Shown here one piece after another: positions 63,897 to 64,000 of a stretch of DNA of 64,000 bases. The stretch is taken from positions 744,001-808,000 of the forward strand of contig NZ_CM001442.1 of the NCBI RefSeq assembly GCF_000244915.1. Direction: 5' to 3'. Source of the DNA: Bradyrhizobium sp. WSM471 (GTDB lineage: Bacteria > Pseudomonadota > Alphaproteobacteria > Rhizobiales > Xanthobacteraceae). Each line of letters begins with the position of its first letter. Position 1 is the first letter of the stretch. Under the pieces are notes generated by a model, which worked only from the letters and a program-made list of their open reading frames with translations, did no database searches and was not told where the DNA came from. The position numbers and the translations under genes were made by a program.

Positions 63897-64000
63897 CAGA
63901 TGGTCCTCCGGAGGTTGTCGTAGCGGGCACAATCGGCGATCGGTGCATGACGGAGCGTCAGTGCGGCCGGCGTCATGATGTTGGCCGGTGGGGCGAGTTC
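63896..64000 (-). CDS. istA: IS21 transposase IstA (C-terminal end only)
   Basis: The last 34 codons are visible ([20 protein letters not shown] ... RYDNLRRTI), ending at a TGA that shares one base with the istB ATG (TGATG), the normal coupling in IS21 elements. Confidence 0.8.
   Translation of the reverse strand, partial: ELAPPANIMTPAALTLRHAPIADCARYDNLRRTI

Larger units (their letters stand above)
63031..64000 (-). mobile_element. IS21-family insertion sequence (partial, runs off the window)
   Basis: Starts at TGTCAATCGGCTTGCAACTT; two TTTGACCCC units spaced about 22 bases apart are the terminal repeats expected for IS21 ends. It contains istB and the last codons of istA; the rest lies beyond 64000. 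Confidence 0.85.

Noticed and set aside
1..64000. CRISPR arrays
   Set aside because: No regularly spaced direct repeats of 24-40 bp were seen; the only tandem repeats are the GTTACCG units, the cyclase-linker repeats and the GA tract.

Overview
The window looks like a chromosomal segment of a high-GC alphaproteobacterium of the Bradyrhizobium/Nitrobacteraceae type. The reasons are the order DUF423 - engB - yidC - rnpA - rpmH at the left end, GTG starts, palindromic intergenic repeats of the kind common in these genomes, many very small conserved rhizobial proteins, and liv-type, TctC-type and TauA-type binding proteins. This placement is inference from protein and gene-order recognition; no 16S gene is present.

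1-5.7 kb is ordinary core genome: a leftward cluster for membrane-protein insertion and ribosome/RNase P components (DUF423, engB, yidC, rnpA, rpmH) and a rightward sensor histidine kinase. A tRNA-Arg(ACG) gene at 5774-5850 ends in an encoded CCA and marks a sharp boundary.

5.85-19.25 kb is an integrated element abutting the tRNA. It holds a divergently transcribed winged-helix-like protein, an excisionase-like small protein overlapping a tyrosine recombinase, a run of small co-oriented unknown genes, an HEAGH metalloprotease-like protein, a DinG-like helicase fragment, an XRE-type repressor-like protein, a two-gene module (211 aa plus 641 aa) whose large protein looks like an atypical HTH-tyrosine-recombinase fusion, further unknown genes, an L7/L12-domain protein and a broken KfrA-like gene, closed by a strong terminator. 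Two copies of an inverted motif (ACCGG-N8-CCGGT) precede small leader-like ORFs in this stretch. This is the part most likely to hold an undescribed system.

19.6-36 kb is a decaying accessory region: an IS256-family remnant, a three-frame MFS transporter pseudogene, a frameshifted PRISE-type SDR, three intact periplasmic binding proteins (TauA/SsuA-like, LivK-like, TctC/Bug-like), WrbA with an extended C-terminus, a broken IS66 element, an FAD monooxygenase next to the Bug protein, a broken BTRD1-repeat gene, a DUF4399 protein and an adenylate cyclase/SUMF1 fusion.

36-52 kb is sparse and dominated by small proteins (phasin, secreted or membrane peptides, DUF7662, PepSY-like, SGNH hydrolase-like). 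It contains an IS66 element with all three genes intact that has cut into an older gene, and several genes broken by single frameshifts or stops. 52-59.2 kb carries a complete leftward branched-chain amino-acid-type ABC operon (livG-F-H-M-K), a LabA/NYN protein and a LuxR-type regulator. 59.4-63 kb has further small genes, including a second, frameshifted copy of the membrane-anchored protein at 44.5 kb, and a GA-rich tract. An IS21-family element (istB plus the end of istA) begins at 63.03 kb and runs off the window.

No rRNA, CRISPR array or complete conjugation machinery is visible. The right attachment site of the tRNA-Arg element was not found in the window by eye.
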